From contig NZ_JACVZE010000001.1 in NCBI RefSeq assembly GCF_015461805.1, positions 124,001 through 188,000 of the forward strand: a stretch of DNA of 64,000 bases, read 5' to 3'. The position numbers and the translations under genes were made by a program. Positions 61,321 through 64,000 of the stretch are shown here, piece after piece. The notes under the pieces are model-generated. The model made no database searches, had not been told where the DNA came from, and saw only the letters and a list, made by a program, of their open reading frames with translations. The stretch comes from Pseudomonas pisciculturae. Its GTDB lineage: Bacteria > Pseudomonadota > Gammaproteobacteria > Pseudomonadales > Pseudomonadaceae. Positions within the stretch are counted from its first letter, which is position 1. Each line of letters starts with the position of its first letter.

Positions 61321-62361
61321 TCAAGGCGCAGGGTTCGGATGATCCTTCTGAATCGCCTCAATCCCCTCCAACACCTCTTTGGACAGCTTCAGGTCAGCAC
61401 TGGCAATGTTGCTATCCAACTGCTCAAGCGAAGTGGCCCCGATGATATTGCTGGTCACAAACGGCTGTTGCGTCACAAACGCCAAGGCCATCTGCGCCGG
61501 GTCCAGGCCGTGCTCGCGCGCCAACGCCACATAACGGCTGCACGCCGCCTCCGACTGTGGGTTGAAATACCGGCTGAAACGGCTGTATTCGGTCAGGCGT
61601 GCCTTGGCCGGGCGTGCGCCACCTTCGTACTTGCCGCTGAGCATGCCGAACGCCAGGGGCGAGTAGGCCAGCAGGCCGCATTGTTCGCGAATCGCGACTT
61701 CTGCCAGGCCTACTTCAAAACTGCGGTTGAGCAGGTTGTAGGGGTTCTGGATCGACACCGCGCGCGTCCAGCCACGGGCTTCGGCCAGTGCCAGGAACTT
61801 CATGGTGCCCCACGGAGTTTCGTTGGACAGGCCGATGTGGCGGATCTTGCCGGCCTTCACTTGCTCGTCCAGCGCTTCGAGGGTTTCTTCCAGCGGGGTG
61901 AGGTCGTCTTCGTCCTTGTGCTTGTAGCTCAGTTGGCCGAAGAAGTTGGTGCTGCGCTCGGGCCAGTGCAGTTGGTAGAGGTCGATCCAGTCGGTCTGTA
62001 GGCGCTTGAGGCTGGCATCCAGTGCGTCGACGATGTGCTTGCGGTTGTGACGCAGGTGGCCGTCGCGGATGTAGTCGATGGTGTTGCCGGGGCCGGCGAT
62101 CTTGCTGGCGAGAATCCAGTCGGCACGGTCGCCACGGCCTTTGAAGTAATTACCGATGTAACGCTCGGTGGTGGCATAGGTGTCGGCCTTGGGCGGCACC
62201 GGGTACATTTCGGCCGTGTCGAGGAAGTTGATCCCCGCGGCCTTGGCTCGCTCGATCTGTGCGAACGCCTCTGCCTCGCTGTTCTGCTCGCCCCAGGTCA
62301 TGGTGCCCAAGGCTATCGCGCTCACGTTCAGATCTGTACGGCCCAGCTGTCGATAATCCAT
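61321..62361 (-). CDS. NADP(H)-dependent aldo/keto reductase (Tas family)
   Basis: 346-residue TIM-barrel oxidoreductase, the same length as E. coli Tas. Catalytic tetrad candidates: D and Y in FLDTAEMYPVPP, K in WILASKIAG, H in YQLHWPER. The cofactor loop is in IIGATSLEQLDSNI near the C-terminus. The start at 62361 gives MDYRQLGRTDLNVSAIALGTMTWG, cited in part; the frame to 62385 adds eight doubtful residues. The substrate is unknown. Divergent from rplM. Confidence 0.9.
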   Translation of the reverse strand: MDYRQLGRTDLNVSAIALGTMTWGEQNSEAEAFAQIERAKAAGINFLDTAEMYPVPPKADTYATTERYIGNYFKGRGDRADWILASKIAGPGNTIDYIRDGHLRHNRKHIVDALDASLKRLQTDWIDLYQLHWPERSTNFFGQLSYKHKDEDDLTPLEETLEALDEQVKAGKIRHIGLSNETPWGTMKFLALAEARGWTRAVSIQNPYNLLNRSFEVGLAEVAIREQCGLLAYSPLAFGMLSGKYEGGARPAKARLTEYSRFSRYFNPQSEAACSRYVALAREHGLDPAQMALAFVTQQPFVTSNIIGATSLEQLDSNIASADLKLSKEVLEGIEAIQKDHPNPAP

Positions 62362-62531
62362 CGGGTACTCCTTCAGGGAAAACAATCATAAAAGCAGGTT
62401 GAATTTTTTTTCGCAATCTGCATAATTGCCCACCTCTTTCTGCAGTGGAAGTGATGCGCCGCCTGCCGAAGAATCTTGCCGTTGAACGGACGCGCCGACC
62501 CGAGCCCCCGATAGCGTCTGTATCCGGCTGC

Positions 62532-62547
62532 CTTTGACTTGTCAAAG
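62532..62547. promoter_or_regulatory. Palindrome overlapping the likely -35 of rplM-rpsI
   Basis: CTTTGAC-TT-GTCAAAG has perfect 7-base arms with a 2-base centre. It contains TTGACT, a good -35 candidate, 17 bases from the weak -10 TTCAGT (62557-62562). Start would then be about 40 bases before the rplM ATG. The -10 match is poor, so the promoter is tentative. Confidence 0.4.
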
Positions 62548-62609
62548 TACGCACTATTCAGTAAGATCCGCCGTCTAATTTACAGGGCGGCCCCTGAGGC
62601 TATTAAAGA

Positions 62610-63038
62610 ATGACAACTTTTACTGCAAAACCGGAAACAGTTCAGCGCGACTGGTTTGTCGTCGACGCCGCTGGTCAGACCCTGGGTCGTCTGGCCACTG
62701 AAGTCGCCAGCCGTCTGCGTGGCAAGCACAAGCCTGAGTACACCCCTCACGTTGATACCGGTGACTACATCGTGATCATCAACGCTGAGCAGGTACGTGT
62801 TACCGGCAACAAAGCGCAAGACAAAATGTACTACCGTCACTCCGGTTTCCCAGGCGGTATCAAGTCCTCGAACTTCGAAGGCCTGATCTCCAAGAAACCT
62901 GAAGCCCCGATCGAAATCGCGGTAAAAGGTATGCTGCCTAAGGGCCCACTGGGTCGCGATATGTTTCGCAAGCTGAAAGTCTATGCGGGCGCTGTACACC
63001 CTCATGCTGCTCAGCAGCCCCAAGAACTGAAGTTTTAA
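62610..63038 (+). CDS. rplM: 50S ribosomal protein L13
   Basis: 142-residue ribosomal protein, exactly the usual length. [38 protein letters not shown] and the C-terminal [21 protein letters not shown] are diagnostic. First gene of the rplM-rpsI operon; rpsI begins 14 bases after its stop. Confidence 0.99.
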   Translation: MTTFTAKPETVQRDWFVVDAAGQTLGRLATEVASRLRGKHKPEYTPHVDTGDYIVIINAEQVRVTGNKAQDKMYYRHSGFPGGIKSSNFEGLISKKPEAPIEIAVKGMLPKGPLGRDMFRKLKVYAGAVHPHAAQQPQELKF

Positions 63039-63052
63039 CGGAATAGTTCATT

Positions 63053-63445
63053 ATGTCGGCGACTCAAAATTACGGCACTGGCCGTCGCAAAACCGCAACC
63101 GCTCGCGTTTTCCTGCGTCCGGGTACTGGTAACATCTCGATCAACAACCGCACTCTGGAAAACTTCTTCGGTCGCGAAACTGCCCGCATGGTAGTTCGTC
63201 AGCCGCTGGAACTGACCGAGACCGTTGAAAAGTTCGACATCTACGTCACCGTTATCGGTGGCGGTGTAAGTGGTCAAGCTGGCGCAATCCGCCACGGTAT
63301 CACTCGCGCTCTGATGCAGTACGACGAAACCCTGCGTGGCGCTCTGCGCAAAGCTGGCTTCGTTACTCGCGATGCTCGTGAAGTTGAACGTAAGAAAGTC
63401 GGTCTGCGTAAAGCGCGTAAGCGTCCGCAGTACTCGAAGCGTTAA
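63053..63445 (+). CDS. rpsI: 30S ribosomal protein S9
   Basis: 130-residue ribosomal protein with the N-terminal [20 protein letters not shown] block and the basic C-terminus [14 protein letters not shown] that reaches the ribosomal P site. Co-transcribed with rplM and closed by a strong terminator. Confidence 0.99.
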   Translation: MSATQNYGTGRRKTATARVFLRPGTGNISINNRTLENFFGRETARMVVRQPLELTETVEKFDIYVTVIGGGVSGQAGAIRHGITRALMQYDETLRGALRKAGFVTRDAREVERKKVGLRKARKRPQYSKR

Positions 63446-63466
63446 TTCGCTTTACGTTCCACAAAA

Positions 63467-63500
63467 ACGCCCAGTCTCCTCACGGAGCTGGGCGTTTTTT
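63467..63500 (+). terminator. Intrinsic terminator of rplM-rpsI
   Basis: ACGCCCAG/CTGGGCGT with an inner CTCC-TCAC-GGAG stem and one bulged T, followed by TTTTT. Lies 21 bases after the rpsI stop. Confidence 0.93.
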
Positions 63501-63710
63501 ATTGCCTGCGATTTATGCAAAAAAACGCCGTGACAACTTGCCACATCCGTAGAGCCCCTATACTACAAGGCCTGGAACCCGAGCTCCGGGTAATTCCCTT
63601 GTCAGAGTGTGGGCTTTTCATTACCATTCGGCAAAAATTTTATAAGTAAAGTTTCAACACTTAGTAGACGCCTGATTTAACAGGCCAAAAAGCTGATGGG
63701 AGAGGACTGA

Positions 63711-64000
63711 ATGAGCAATGACGGCGTGAATGCAGGCCGGCGTCGCTTCTTGGTAGCAGCCACATCCGTGGTGGGTGCTGCAGGAGCGGTGGGGGCTGCG
63801 GTCCCGTTCGTGGGGTCATGGTTTCCCAGTGCCAAGGCGAAAGCCGCAGGTGCACCGGTGAAAGTGAATATCAGCAAGATCGAGCCAGGCCAGCAGATGA
63901 TTGCTGAGTGGCGCGGCCAGCCGGTTTTCATTGTTCGCCGTACCGAGGAGATCCTGGGGAATCTGAAGAAAATCGAGGGTCAGCTGTCTGATCCCGACTC
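63711..64000 (+). CDS. petA: Ubiquinol-cytochrome c reductase Rieske iron-sulfur subunit, 5' part (runs off the window)
   Basis: The first 96 codons of PetA, the 2Fe-2S subunit of the cytochrome bc1 complex. GGGAGAGGA precedes the ATG. The N-terminus is a twin-arginine signal-anchor (GRRRFLVAATSVVGAAGAV, then the helix to VPFVGSWFPS) followed by AKAAGAPVKVNISKIEPGQQ and FIVRRTEE, as in Pseudomonas PetA. The cysteine/histidine cluster motifs lie beyond the window. Its place after rpsI matches PAO1 (rpsI PA4432, petA PA4431) by memory. The gene has no stop inside the window. Confidence 0.96.
   Translation, partial: MSNDGVNAGRRRFLVAATSVVGAAGAVGAAVPFVGSWFPSAKAKAAGAPVKVNISKIEPGQQMIAEWRGQPVFIVRRTEEILGNLKKIEGQLSDPD

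Overview
The window reads as chromosomal DNA of a fluorescent-group Pseudomonas. It is GC-rich, many intergenic gaps hold the GTGGGAG...CTCCCAC type of REP pair typical of that group, and the gene content matches what I remember of P. aeruginosa PAO1 neighbourhoods: ampD-ampE-chemoreceptor, piuB/piuA/piuC-Sel1, speC, dppA1..F with opdP, roxSR, and trpS-zapE...rplM-rpsI-petA. These synteny statements come from memory, not from a search.

Layout. 0-5.4 kb: the tail of a DUF1631 gene, the ampD-ampE pair (peptidoglycan recycling and beta-lactamase signalling), a 0.7 kb gap made of repeats, a chemoreceptor, and a small zinc-ribbon membrane protein. 5.3-12.9 kb: tatD and fruR facing the fructose PTS operon fruBKA, with a perfect Cra/FruR operator between them. 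13-21.4 kb: a Tat-exported PhoD phosphatase, then the iron-uptake cluster piuB, piuA, piuC and a Sel1 protein. 21.5-24.4 kb: a hicAB toxin-antitoxin pair, speC with a long structured leader, and an unrecognised orphan gene. 24.6-28 kb: an OpuC-type osmoprotectant ABC transporter. 28.4-30.9 kb: prfC and two tiny secreted acidic proteins. 30.9-43.5 kb: a peptide-uptake locus with one ABC core (dppBCDF), four periplasmic binding proteins and an OprD-family porin. 43.6-51 kb: two large toxin-like proteins (DUF6543/dermonecrotic-toxin type) on either side of a SIMPL-domain gene. 51-55.4 kb: the RoxS/RoxR redox two-component system, an SbmA-like ABC exporter and zapG. 55.6-64 kb: housekeeping genes (alpha/beta hydrolase, trpS, zapE, a GlxA-type regulator, an acyl-CoA dehydrogenase, an aldo/keto reductase, rplM-rpsI) and the start of petA.

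The most unusual part is 43.6-51 kb. The two large proteins share a homologous central region but have unrelated ends, as polymorphic toxins do. The 815-residue one ends in a module with His-Gly and Cys motifs like those of clan CD peptidases (the fold family of MARTX/TcdA autoprotease domains). No dedicated immunity or secretion gene is obvious beside them. Other points of interest are near-perfect palindromes in front of dppA2 and opdP, strong hairpins between genes of the dpp locus, a terminator-like hairpin in the speC leader, and one REP pair whose halves point opposite to all the other pairs.

Starts were often moved downstream from the longest open frame where a ribosome-binding site, signal peptide or family N-terminus favoured it. 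No rRNA, tRNA, CRISPR array, insertion sequence or phage was seen.
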